Virus record (IMG/VR): IMGVR_UViG_3300035698_028218
Coordinates: 1 to 64,000 of that record
Length of the DNA: 64,000 nucleotides
Direction: 5' to 3' (one strand)
Origin: a virus
Shown: in pieces, positions 7,242 to 15,535 of the stretch
Numbering within the stretch: the stretch's first letter is position 1
Layout: each line of letters starts with the position of its first letter
Translations under genes and position numbers: made by a program
The notes under the pieces: generated by a model
Seen by the model: the letters and a program-made list of their open reading frames with translations, nothing else
Database searches by the model: none
Told to the model about the DNA's origin: nothing

Positions 7242-10172
7242 TTATTCTTCATTATTTCTACCACCCAAAAAAGAGTTTTGAATTGTTCTAAATATCTTAG
7301 ATGCTATTTGTTTATTCTCCATTTCATTTGCAACACTTTCAGCAGAACCATTTCCCTTTTTAAATGTTGAATTACCATAGTAATTGAAAGATACTGCATT
7401 TTGTAGTGCATCGATAGGTTCTTTTAATGATTGACCACCAATTAACTTTAGTGACATAGTAACGTCTGCTGTCATAAATTGTAATCCCATGCCTTCTGGG
7501 TTCATATCCCAAGGAGCATCATCATAATTTAATTCCATATTCTCAATAATTGCTTTTGTATGGAACTGATCACCTAATCTAATTATAACTACTGGTTGTT
7601 TCCCAAAAACAGAATTTCTACTAGTAATAATATTTCCATTATCAGCAGTTTTTGTTATTGGCGTACCTTGTCTTGTACATTGATGTAAGAATGTTAGTCT
7701 TCTATGATAATCTTCAGGTGTTTGAGAATAAAAAACAGATTGGAAAACATTATTTTCTACAACTGATTGAAACCCTTCTGGATATAATTCATTAACTGTG
7801 TGTTCATTAAATGTAGATGAGATACCCTTCATTGAACTCTTACTTAGTAAATTTCTTTTCTTTGAAATTGAATTTAATTGACCTTCAAGGTCTTTAATTC
7901 TCGCTTTGTCTTCAACACTAATATTATCTATTCTTTGTGTTACATTCCCATTATTAAAAAATAAAATTTCAACAGTTCTTTCTTTTTTAACTATTTCATT
8001 GGCGATATTTTCAGATGACTCACCAAGAGAACCTGCGTCTTGAGAACCTCTTGGAAGAGTTCTTATTATATTACCATTTCTAAGCTTATTAATGAAATTA
8101 TCATTTGGATATGCAATTTCAAATTGATCTATAATATATTCCTTGACCGCCTGAATTCTTCTACTACTTAGTTCTTGATTATATTCTTCAGATATAGTTA
8201 TATCAGAATTATTAAACAATCTACTTGATCTACCAATTAATTCTATAGTCACTTGACCTCTCTTTTCCTCAGAAAATAGATCAACAACAATATCTTTGAT
8301 TCTACTATTAAAATCCTCATTTAATCCAAAGTCCCAACCTTGATCTATTACTGTTTGGTTTCCTTGACCATTCTCATATATCTCACCACCAATCTCAGTT
8401 GTAGTATCAACATAATTTTCTATGTAACCAGTAACACCAAAAACACCACTAACATAAGGTTGATCATTAGGGAAAAACACATTAATATCACTTGGTATTT
8501 CTAATTCAATTGGTTCTAATTCAATTGTATCACTAAGTATTTCTAATTCAGTTAGAATTTCGATTTCCTTAGCAATTAAATCAAAATCATCACCATAAAT
8601 AATTTCTTCATTTAATGAAGCAGTACTACCAAAATCAAAGAAATTTGCTATCTCTCTGTGTGATTTCATTTTTTTCACATGTGAAGGGTGATCAACTAAT
8701 AACTTAAAACTAAGCGTTGCTGATCTTTCGGTTGAATTATATGAATAGATTGGTTCACCTCTACCAATAAAATTGGTTGTGTCATGCTTTACTGATACTT
8801 GTTCAATTACTCTAACATCATAAGGTGCAAACCACATTACTCTACCATTGAAACCCTTTTCATGTTCTGGTAATCTACTAAAAATTTCGCTTTCTCTATC
8901 GAATGCTAAATTTTCCATTGAAAACATAACATTCAAATTAACACCAGTATCATTTGGGCTAGGTGCATACTTAGGTACAACATTATTATAAATTACTGAA
9001 TTGGGGTTTTGGTTATAAACCTTATTACCTTCAAACCTAATTGCCTTTGCAAAATTATTATATGGATCATCAATTGTGTGTTGTCTTACACCATCACCTT
9101 CCCTTAACATATTGGGAAATGCTGTATCTGGTACATAATACAAACCTGAACCCTGTTTACCTTCTATTGAACCATCAATCTCAGATTTAATTATTTTTTC
9201 ATTACCACCTAATCCATTTCTTTTAATTTTATGTAATCCTTGATGAAGCTTTAATAATCCAACTTTGGCATTTGAACCATTCTCTAAACCTACTCCCCAT
9301 CTTAAATCATCATTATTAAATCCAAATCTTGGGTTATTAACACCATCGCCATTTCTTAATACATCTTCAACTAAAGCAAGATTACGTGTTTTACCGTAGA
9401 TATTATTTTTACCATATGCATCTTCCAATTTTCCATACTCTTGAGTATTATTAGTTCCATAATGTAAAATAAGTGAGTTACGATAATCAATATTTATGTT
9501 TTCAATTTTTGAATTGATATCAGGAAAATATATTTGATTTGTTGGAAAGAAATCTCTATTTGATATATACCTATCAATACGTTTAAGATTTAATTTATCA
9601 CTTTGGAGATTACGTGTAAATGGTATATCAGTTCTCTTATAATAGTTACTATCCAATTGATTTACTAATATTCCTAATTGACCTTTACCAGTATTCTTTA
9701 ATAGATCAATATCATTATGAGTATATGTATTGACAATACGTGGTAATTTTCCAGTACTAAATGAGGTTAATTTTTCTACTAATAAACCAAATGTTGTTTG
9801 ATTTTCTCTTCTTGTTATTTCAAAATCAATCTTCTTAGTAAGAAAACCAGTATTGGGATCACCATCAACTAGGTTTTTAATGTTAAATGTAGGTACAAAC
9901 TCAGCTTTAGCCCTATTGGATACTGTCTTTTGTAGTTGATCACTTAATATTTGAACTCCTATTTGTTGTATTGGTGTTAATGGTGTTGTTAATCTACCTA
10001 ATACTGTATTTGTAAAGTCAAAACTTTCAACTGGTTTTATAATACCAGAAATACTATTGATTGCATCAACAAACTTTGGATTTTCAACATTGTACGGATC
10101 ATCAGGGGAATATAAATTCCTAGATAGTATCTGGTTTCTTAATTCTTTTGAATTATCTAAAAGTCTTGACAT
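7242..10172 (-). CDS. Giant tail/baseplate protein with internal OmpA-like domain
   Basis: 976 aa, no signal peptide. About residues 615-755 look like an OmpA C-terminal peptidoglycan-binding domain: VTIELIGRSSR, then YNQELSSRRIQAVKEYI, corresponding to the family's GHTDxxG and N-xxLSxxRAxxVxxYL, and a closing ERTVEILFF strand. The flanking regions hold beta-rich segments, such as SATLSFKLLVDHPSHV and the C-terminal MTADVTMSLKLIGGQSL, of the kind found in phage baseplate proteins. The gene heads an 11-gene minus-strand run and has a late-type promoter box 20 nt upstream. A structural role, possibly contacting the cell wall during injection, is inferred. Confidence 0.75.
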   Translation of the reverse strand: MSRLLDNSKELRNQILSRNLYSPDDPYNVENPKFVDAINSISGIIKPVESFDFTNTVLGRLTTPLTPIQQIGVQILSDQLQKTVSNRAKAEFVPTFNIKNLVDGDPNTGFLTKKIDFEITRRENQTTFGLLVEKLTSFSTGKLPRIVNTYTHNDIDLLKNTGKGQLGILVNQLDSNYYKRTDIPFTRNLQSDKLNLKRIDRYISNRDFFPTNQIYFPDINSKIENINIDYRNSLILHYGTNNTQEYGKLEDAYGKNNIYGKTRNLALVEDVLRNGDGVNNPRFGFNNDDLRWGVGLENGSNAKVGLLKLHQGLHKIKRNGLGGNEKIIKSEIDGSIEGKQGSGLYYVPDTAFPNMLREGDGVRQHTIDDPYNNFAKAIRFEGNKVYNQNPNSVIYNNVVPKYAPSPNDTGVNLNVMFSMENLAFDRESEIFSRLPEHEKGFNGRVMWFAPYDVRVIEQVSVKHDTTNFIGRGEPIYSYNSTERSATLSFKLLVDHPSHVKKMKSHREIANFFDFGSTASLNEEIIYGDDFDLIAKEIEILTELEILSDTIELEPIELEIPSDINVFFPNDQPYVSGVFGVTGYIENYVDTTTEIGGEIYENGQGNQTVIDQGWDFGLNEDFNSRIKDIVVDLFSEEKRGQVTIELIGRSSRLFNNSDITISEEYNQELSSRRIQAVKEYIIDQFEIAYPNDNFINKLRNGNIIRTLPRGSQDAGSLGESSENIANEIVKKERTVEILFFNNGNVTQRIDNISVEDKARIKDLEGQLNSISKKRNLLSKSSMKGISSTFNEHTVNELYPEGFQSVVENNVFQSVFYSQTPEDYHRRLTFLHQCTRQGTPITKTADNGNIITSRNSVFGKQPVVIIRLGDQFHTKAIIENMELNYDDAPWDMNPEGMGLQFMTADVTMSLKLIGGQSLKEPIDALQNAVSFNYYGNSTFKKGNGSAESVANEMENKQIASKIFRTIQNSFLGGRNNEE

Positions 10173-10192
10173 TTAGTTTTCTTATAAATACG

Positions 10193-10201
10193 ATTAGGTA
10201 T
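10193..10201 (-). promoter_or_regulatory. Late-promoter-like box for the tail-glycan operon
   Basis: GTATTTATA in coding orientation, 20 nt before the ATG at 10172. It is the only such box in front of the 10172-145 run. Confidence 0.7.
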
Positions 10202-10470
10202 TTTTTACATAAAAAAAAAATAGTTCTATCCCCTGACACAATTCATTGTAACTTATACTGATTAAGTTATTGATTCTTTTTTTCATAGAGAAAAAGAATT
10301 ATGCTTTTATGCTGTGGCTTAAAGTTCATTAATATTGTTTGAAATAACCTAGAATACGTAGTATTTTAGTGTTATAAGTATTACTGAAATGAATGTTATT
10401 GTGCTAACTGGTGAGTCTGCGAAGTTACAACAAAAAAACGATAGATGCAAGTATATAGAAAAAATAATTA
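10202..10470. other. Gene-poor stretch with an inverted repeat
   Basis: No convincing gene. ATTCTTTTT (10273-10281) pairs with AAAAAGAAT (10291-10299) around a 9-nt loop. On the plus strand a 29-codon frame runs from ATG 10389 to TAG 10476-10478, ending inside the 3' end of the tape-measure gene. It has no recognisable motif and is probably chance or a remnant. This is one of the longest gaps between genes in an otherwise tightly packed window. Confidence 0.5.
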
Positions 10471-12837
10471 CTAACTAGCTGCACTTATTTGATTTTTTTG
10501 ATCTGATTGTTGTATTTCCAAACGTCTAGCTAAATTAAGACCCTCACTAACCTTGTCACTATCTAGGTACATATCAACTTGTAAATTCATTGCAACTTCC
10601 TTATTTGAGAACTCAACTTTTAGTGGTTTAGATAAAATACCTGCTAGTGATGAGAATGAAGATGAATTAGTTTGTAGTCTAGAAATATCTTGTAATAATC
10701 CTCTTATTTCAGTTAAATTAGATGTGTCACTTTTTAGTAAAGTATTTAATGGTTCTAATCCTGCACCTAGTTTTTGTATACCATCTGCATGTTTTGCCAT
10801 TCCAGATATTGATTTATTCAATGTAATTGCACCTATTATACCCATTGGGTTACCCATCATTAATGATGCTGCACCAATTCCTGCCATACCAACTCCAATT
10901 CCATTTATATTTACATTATCTAATTTACTAAGACCCTCAGCCATTTTACCTATACCAGAAGCAGCAATACCAATTCCAGCACCAATCATAGTAACTGTAC
11001 CGCCTAACGCAAGCATACCCACTGCACCAGCTGTTGCTGCTGCACCAACAATTGGTAGTATTACCATTAAATTTCCTAATCCTAATCTAATTTCTTTTAG
11101 TGCTTTTAATTGTTTATCGTCAAGTCCTTTTAATGAATCGGAAATCATAGAAATACCTTTCCCTGCCATCATTATTCCTGCACCAGTACCAGCAGTAGCT
11201 AATCCAATTCCAGCACCGCCTTTTAGCATTCCACCTCCACCTTTTAACATACCAGCACCACCACTACCGCCCAGAGCCATGCTACCTAATTTAAATGCTC
11301 CTTTTAGAAGACCACCAGCACCAATTAGTGCAACTGCAACGGCACCTGCCATTTTCCATGATGTATTTAAATCGTCTACCCATTTAACACCTCTTTCAAC
11401 AACGGGTCTCATTTTTTCAAGAACTTTATTTACACCAGTTAATACTGGTAGTAATGTTGCTTTTAGTGATTGTATTGTATTTTGAAATGCATCTTCAAAG
11501 TTTTGTGCTGCTTTTGCTCTTTCTTCAAGTGATTTACTTTGTGATACTACCGCATCAAGTTGTGACTTAGTTAATGTGCCTATGTCTTTAGTAACACCAG
11601 CAATTGAGAACTTACCTGTTTTATTATTAAGCCTTGCCATACCCTCAACAGCTTCTTTTTGTTCCCTACTGAACCCACTATTAATCATTTCTGATCTCAT
11701 TTTCTGAATTAGAGTCATTTGCTTTGCTTGATTTACAAGCTGACCAGTATCCATACCCAATGCTTGACCAACTCTTTCAAGTCTATCAATATCAACTGCC
11801 GAAACAAATGTTTCAAAAGTACCATCCGCATTTTTCTTAAAGGTTGCAACACCTTTAGTCATCTCATTAATTTTTTGAGTGAACTTAGCTGGATCGTTAC
11901 GTGATAAGAAAAGTAATTCAAATGGATCACTTTTTGCAAACTCACCACCCATAACTTGTAATTGTGCTGCTAGGTCTACAGCACCTTCTAATGTTCTTGC
12001 TCTACCAGCAGAATCTATCATAGACCCCATATCGATCTTAAACTTCTCACTATATGCTGCCATTTTAGCAAAATCTTTGACACCATTTCTGAATGTCATT
12101 GTTTGTAGTCTATTAAAGTTAGCTGATATATTTTTGAATACCTTAGTCGCATTCACGCCCATTCTGTCGGTGGTATTTAATATTTGTTCTATGTTCGATG
12201 CAGAATTTTCTGCATTTAGTCCCATTAATTCAAACTGACCCGCAAGTTTAGCTGCGTTTTCTATACCTAATCCAGTCCCAGCACCAATTAATGCTATTGA
12301 TTTATATGATTCTGCTGAAAGTAATGCTGCTCTACCCGTCTCGTCTGCGTAAATTTTTGCTGCAACAGCTAATTCTCCAGTACTTATACCTAACTGTGCT
12401 GAAAATGATGCTGCTCCCTCGATTGATGATCTTACTATTTGAGATTTGGCTGCGGTAATACCAAATTCAAGGCTGATTGACTTAATCGCCTTATCTGATT
12501 GCATTAAATAATCTCTGGTTGATTTGGTTTTATTCCAAATTTTACCTAAAACATCAGATATATTTCTTTCGGTTTTAAGTTTTTTATCTAAATTTCTTAG
12601 TTCTTCTCTTTGGGTCTTTAATATATCTCTTTTTTTAATTAACTCACTCCCAGTAAGACTTAAACTTTCCTTCTCTGATTCAACAAGTATTTTTTGTAGT
12701 AACCCTCTTTTTTCTTCAATTAGGTATTGTTTTTTCCTAGTATTGAGAGATAATGACATCGCATCTAACTCTTTTTTATTAAGTTCTAGACTTTCTCGTA
12801 AATTTTTAATTCTATTTTCCGAATTATCTTCTGCCAT
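10471..12837 (-). CDS. Tail tape measure protein
   Basis: 788 aa. About residues 1-100 are heptad-rich (long Leu/Lys/Glu coiled coil). The middle is Ala-rich helical sequence. About residues 490-690 are extremely hydrophobic Gly/Ala stretches (GGAGMLKGGGGMLKGGAG and similar), as expected of a tape measure that threads the tube and enters the membrane. The C-terminus is polar. It directly follows the tail-assembly chaperone pair, the standard order in tailed phages. By the general rule of about 0.15 nm per residue it implies a tail near 120 nm. A late-type box lies 17 nt before the start. Confidence 0.88.
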   Translation of the reverse strand: MAEDNSENRIKNLRESLELNKKELDAMSLSLNTRKKQYLIEEKRGLLQKILVESEKESLSLTGSELIKKRDILKTQREELRNLDKKLKTERNISDVLGKIWNKTKSTRDYLMQSDKAIKSISLEFGITAAKSQIVRSSIEGAASFSAQLGISTGELAVAAKIYADETGRAALLSAESYKSIALIGAGTGLGIENAAKLAGQFELMGLNAENSASNIEQILNTTDRMGVNATKVFKNISANFNRLQTMTFRNGVKDFAKMAAYSEKFKIDMGSMIDSAGRARTLEGAVDLAAQLQVMGGEFAKSDPFELLFLSRNDPAKFTQKINEMTKGVATFKKNADGTFETFVSAVDIDRLERVGQALGMDTGQLVNQAKQMTLIQKMRSEMINSGFSREQKEAVEGMARLNNKTGKFSIAGVTKDIGTLTKSQLDAVVSQSKSLEERAKAAQNFEDAFQNTIQSLKATLLPVLTGVNKVLEKMRPVVERGVKWVDDLNTSWKMAGAVAVALIGAGGLLKGAFKLGSMALGGSGGAGMLKGGGGMLKGGAGIGLATAGTGAGIMMAGKGISMISDSLKGLDDKQLKALKEIRLGLGNLMVILPIVGAAATAGAVGMLALGGTVTMIGAGIGIAASGIGKMAEGLSKLDNVNINGIGVGMAGIGAASLMMGNPMGIIGAITLNKSISGMAKHADGIQKLGAGLEPLNTLLKSDTSNLTEIRGLLQDISRLQTNSSSFSSLAGILSKPLKVEFSNKEVAMNLQVDMYLDSDKVSEGLNLARRLEIQQSDQKNQISAAS

Positions 12838-12854
12838 TAGATGGAATATTTACA

Positions 12855-12863
12855 TATAAATAC
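12855..12863 (-). promoter_or_regulatory. Late-promoter-like box before the tape measure
   Basis: GTATTTATA in coding orientation, 17 nt before ATG 12837. It lies in the gap between the chaperone extension (stop at 12876) and the tape measure. Confidence 0.65.
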
Positions 12864-12875
12864 TATGATTGTTTT

Positions 12876-13034
12876 TTATGATCTCCCTCTACGTGCTTTA
12901 TCATACGCCTCTTCTTGTTCCTTCATTTCTTCTCTGAAAAGGGTTAAATAATATCTTCTATTATGTACTGGTATTTTTTTTATGTACTCTGCTGAAAAAT
13001 TAGCATGTTTAGTTAGAAGATAAATCTCCTGCAT
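12876..13034 (-). CDS. Tail assembly chaperone, downstream frame (probable frameshift extension)
   Basis: 52 codons from ATG 13034 to TAA 12876-12878: begins MQEIYLLTKHANFS, then a helical PVHNRRYYLTLFREEMKEQ, and ends basic. This pattern (short motif, then 'ERRYY' and a charged helix) is that of the second chaperone of tailed phages, the T part of lambda G/GT. The frame stays open upstream through the end of the gp26-like gene to the T9 run at 13071-13079. A -1 shift there gives an in-frame fusion (FFFPKSLLGEYKKIVMQE...) of about 360 aa. It can also be made alone from ATG 13034. It lies directly before the tape measure, as expected. Confidence 0.8.
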   Translation of the reverse strand: MQEIYLLTKHANFSAEYIKKIPVHNRRYYLTLFREEMKEQEEAYDKARRGRS

Positions 13035-13054
13035 CACAATTTTTTTGTACTCAC

Positions 13055-13957
13055 CTAAAAGAGACTTGGGAAAAAAAAATCCTCACCGACACTTAATTTT
13101 GACATAAATTTAAATCCATCTTTTGTTGAAAATTCATAACTCATATCAACATCTGGCATCACTTCCAGATATTTTCTCTTTATTACATTAACATCTCCTG
13201 CTCTCATTACATCAACAAACTTCCCGATATACTCTTTATCTGTTTTTCCATCGATTGATTGTATTCTTGCTTTTAATAAATCAGTACCAAACGTATCATA
13301 ATCCTTATTATATGTTTTCTTGATTTCAATAGCATTTTCAAAAATAAATTCTTCCTCACCAGAAGTTAATAATCTAAATTTTATTGTTTTACCTGACATT
13401 GGTAGGGTTTGTGAAAAAAGTCCATCACCATCAGGTAGTTCATCAACCTCCTTATATTTTAATTTTGTAAGGTCAACTACTGTTTCAAAACTATTTCCTG
13501 TTCTTGGGTCAGTAACAACTACATCGTAATTATTACCATATGAAGACATTCTAAGAAATAGTAGTATTGCATTTCTATCACCGCTAAGTAATTCATAAGG
13601 TCTAATATTTTTGTCTTTTAATTTTCGTTCAATTATAACGTCCATCATTTTGCCCTTCTCATTTAAAGATGGTGATGTTATTATATCCTCATCTTCAGAA
13701 GTTAAATAACCAACAGTAACTTCAGAAATATTATTCTTATAAAAAAGACCCTTAGATGGTAAATCAATAATCTCTGAAGACATAATCAAATCTGGATCAG
13801 TTTCAGATGTTGCCTGAGAATAATAATCCTTCTTAGGATTAATTGGGTTACTCTCTACTTTTGTGTTATTGATAACATTATTATCACCTTCTTTTTCTTC
13901 AGTACCTCTGATATTATCAAAGTTACTTAGTGCATCCTGTAAATTCTGTTCTGGCAT
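13055..13957 (-). CDS. 26: T4 gp26-like baseplate hub / tail chaperone protein
   Basis: 300 aa. After an acidic, disordered first 60 residues comes IDLPSKGLFYKNNISEVTVGYLTSEDEDIITSP, the hallmark of the T4 gp26 family (lPSkGxxY, then mtaxdEdxL). LLSGDRNAILLFLRMSSYG follows, also characteristic. In T4 this family is assigned to the baseplate hub; its position and the overlapping downstream frame also fit the first tail-assembly chaperone of other phages. The 0-frame ends at TAG 13055-13057, 13 nt after a T9C slippery run. A partial late-type box (TATAAATTT on plus, 13969-13977) and a better one at 14011-14019 lie upstream. Confidence 0.85.
   Translation of the reverse strand: MPEQNLQDALSNFDNIRGTEEKEGDNNVINNTKVESNPINPKKDYYSQATSETDPDLIMSSEIIDLPSKGLFYKNNISEVTVGYLTSEDEDIITSPSLNEKGKMMDVIIERKLKDKNIRPYELLSGDRNAILLFLRMSSYGNNYDVVVTDPRTGNSFETVVDLTKLKYKEVDELPDGDGLFSQTLPMSGKTIKFRLLTSGEEEFIFENAIEIKKTYNKDYDTFGTDLLKARIQSIDGKTDKEYIGKFVDVMRAGDVNVIKRKYLEVMPDVDMSYEFSTKDGFKFMSKLSVGEDFFFPSLF
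13070..13079 (-). other. Probable -1 ribosomal frameshift site (T9C)
   Basis: In the coding strand GAT TTT TTT TTC CCA contains the canonical heptamer T TTT TTC. Slipping one base back changes frame from the gp26-like protein into the 52-codon chaperone frame, which is open from here to 12876. The 0-frame stop follows four codons later. Confidence 0.8.
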
Positions 13958-14010
13958 ACTATAATCTGTATAAATTTTTATAATTAATTATAAACTCATA
14001 GAGTTGTAAT

Positions 14011-14019
14011 AATAAATAC
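14011..14019 (-). promoter_or_regulatory. Possible late-promoter-like box for the gp26-like gene
   Basis: GTATTTATT in coding orientation, 53 nt before ATG 13957. The spacing is longer than usual but equals that of the sheath gene. Confidence 0.4.
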
Positions 14020-14098
14020 ATGTTTTTTATAAAAAATACAATTTAATTCAAGATTAGTTAAATATGTACGTATAACAATATATAAATTTAAGAATTAT

Positions 14099-14863
14099 AT
14101 GACAAGAATAAGTAATAGAAAATCAATAAAAGGTGATATTCATTCAGAATATGATGAATATAGGGAAGGTGTAATACAAAGAGAAAAAAGCGATTTATCT
14201 AAAATTCTTAAAAGAGACTTAAAAATAAGAGCAAAAAACAATAGTCAAATTGACTTAATAAAAAGTGTTAAACACAATGATGTGACAATATGTGCTGGTA
14301 AAGCTGGAACAGGGAAAACCTTTGTTGTATTGGCAACTGCTTTGGAATTATTAAGAAAAAGACAAAGCCCATACACAAAAATTTATCTAGTGAAATCCGT
14401 CACAACATTAAAGGGTGAAGAAATTGGTTACTTAAAGGGTGGTTTAGACGAGAAGATCGAACCATTTATGATGAGCTATAAATTTAATTTAAATAAGTTA
14501 CTAGATAGTGTTGATGTTAGTGCATTATTATCTAGTAAAGTAATAGAGCCATTTCCATTGGCATTTGCAAGGGGTGTTAGTTTAGATAATTGCATTGTTA
14601 TTGTTGATGAAATGCAAAATGTTAGTTTAACAAACGCAAGAACTATTTTAACTAGAATGGGTGAAAATTGTAAGATGATATTAATGGGAGATACAAATCA
14701 GGTTGATATGAAAAACGCTGGTGATAGTTCATTAAATAGTCTTTTAAATATGTTTAGTAATTCAGAGGGTATTGGAGTTGTTGAAATGGACTCTAAATAT
14801 GTTAATGTTAGAAATCCATTAATTGATATTATTGAAAGGGGGTTTGATAACTATGGAAAATAA
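14099..14863 (+). CDS. phoH: PhoH-like ATPase
   Basis: 254 aa. The Walker A motif GKAGTGKT lies at residues 67-74 and the Walker B motif CIVIVDEMQN at about 170-179. MGDTNQVD (sensor region) and ARGVSLDNC are also typical of PhoH family proteins, which many phages carry. PhoH2-type proteins couple an RNA helicase to a ribonuclease; here only the PhoH ATPase domain is present, so the role (RNA handling or nucleotide stress) stays open. It is the first gene of a plus-strand run. The start is supported by alignment of the leader, with weak TAAATTTA 8 nt upstream. Confidence 0.9.
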   Translation: MTRISNRKSIKGDIHSEYDEYREGVIQREKSDLSKILKRDLKIRAKNNSQIDLIKSVKHNDVTICAGKAGTGKTFVVLATALELLRKRQSPYTKIYLVKSVTTLKGEEIGYLKGGLDEKIEPFMMSYKFNLNKLLDSVDVSALLSSKVIEPFPLAFARGVSLDNCIVIVDEMQNVSLTNARTILTRMGENCKMILMGDTNQVDMKNAGDSSLNSLLNMFSNSEGIGVVEMDSKYVNVRNPLIDIIERGFDNYGK

Positions 14864-15116
14864 AAAACTACTTGCTATTTACGTTGGTATTGCTGATACA
14901 GTAGGTGACAGTAATGATTTTTTAGAATCAGTTACAGAAACTCTTGGAAAAATTATAGACGAAAATAATTATACTACTATAATTATACCAAGGATTGACT
15001 CATCAACAATAAAGATTGAATGTATTGACCCTCAATATATCACTAAAGAAGAATTAATAAAAGAGAATGAAAAAGCTCTTCTTGATTTAACAAAAAAAAT
15101 AATAGAGCTAATATGA
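14853..15116 (+). CDS. Small protein of unknown function
   Basis: 87 aa from ATG 14853. I chose this start over an upstream in-frame TTG because AAAGGGGG (14835-14842), one of the few strong Shine-Dalgarno sequences here, lies 10 nt before it. The protein begins MENKKLLAIYVGIAD and is a mixed alpha/beta soluble protein, with the pattern IIIPRIDSSTIKIECIDP in the middle. It overlaps the end of phoH by 11 bp and the next gene by 4 bp (ATGA). I do not recognise the family. Confidence 0.75.
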   Translation: MENKKLLAIYVGIADTVGDSNDFLESVTETLGKIIDENNYTTIIIPRIDSSTIKIECIDPQYITKEELIKENEKALLDLTKKIIELI

Positions 15117-15535
15117 GTGAATTTAATGACGATAATTTTATGGATGATGAGGAGATGAGTAGTTTTCTAGAAAATCTATGGGAGAGATTAACCAAAGAGG
15201 GAAAAATGGATAGAATTGAGAATTTACAAGAGGAGTTATATGATCTAATTGGTCACCCTATTGAAATAAATATTCTATTAGATCAGTTTGTTGAGAAATA
15301 TAAGATGGATACTGGTTTAGTCCCAGCCAATGCATTTTTTAATGAAGAGATAATCGGTGACCCAATTACTGTTGGAGAATTGGTTGATAAACTTAGCATG
15401 GAAGAAGATAATAGAATAATAGCAATAGACCCAATATATCTTAAAGATGGATTAAATCTTATTGATGATATGCTACTTATCGACAGTGAAGACAGCTTAA
15501 TAATAGTACCAAAAAAAATTAAAGAAAATGAGTAA
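15113..15535 (+). CDS. Acidic protein of unknown function
   Basis: 140 aa, strongly acidic (Asp/Glu-rich start SEFNDDNFMDDEEMSS). It is predicted soluble, with helical first half and a strand-rich end (RIIAIDPIYL, SLIIVPKK). It is coupled to its neighbours by ATGA overlap upstream and 8 bp downstream. No motif identifies it. Its place between PhoH and the HAD-like gene suggests an early accessory role only by position. Confidence 0.7.
   Translation: MSEFNDDNFMDDEEMSSFLENLWERLTKEGKMDRIENLQEELYDLIGHPIEINILLDQFVEKYKMDTGLVPANAFFNEEIIGDPITVGELVDKLSMEEDNRIIAIDPIYLKDGLNLIDDMLLIDSEDSLIIVPKKIKENE

Noticed and set aside
10553-11485. 310-codon plus-strand frame, Pro/Ile-rich
   Set aside because: It lies fully antisense to the tape measure gene; the composition is the mirror of Gly/Ala-rich codons.
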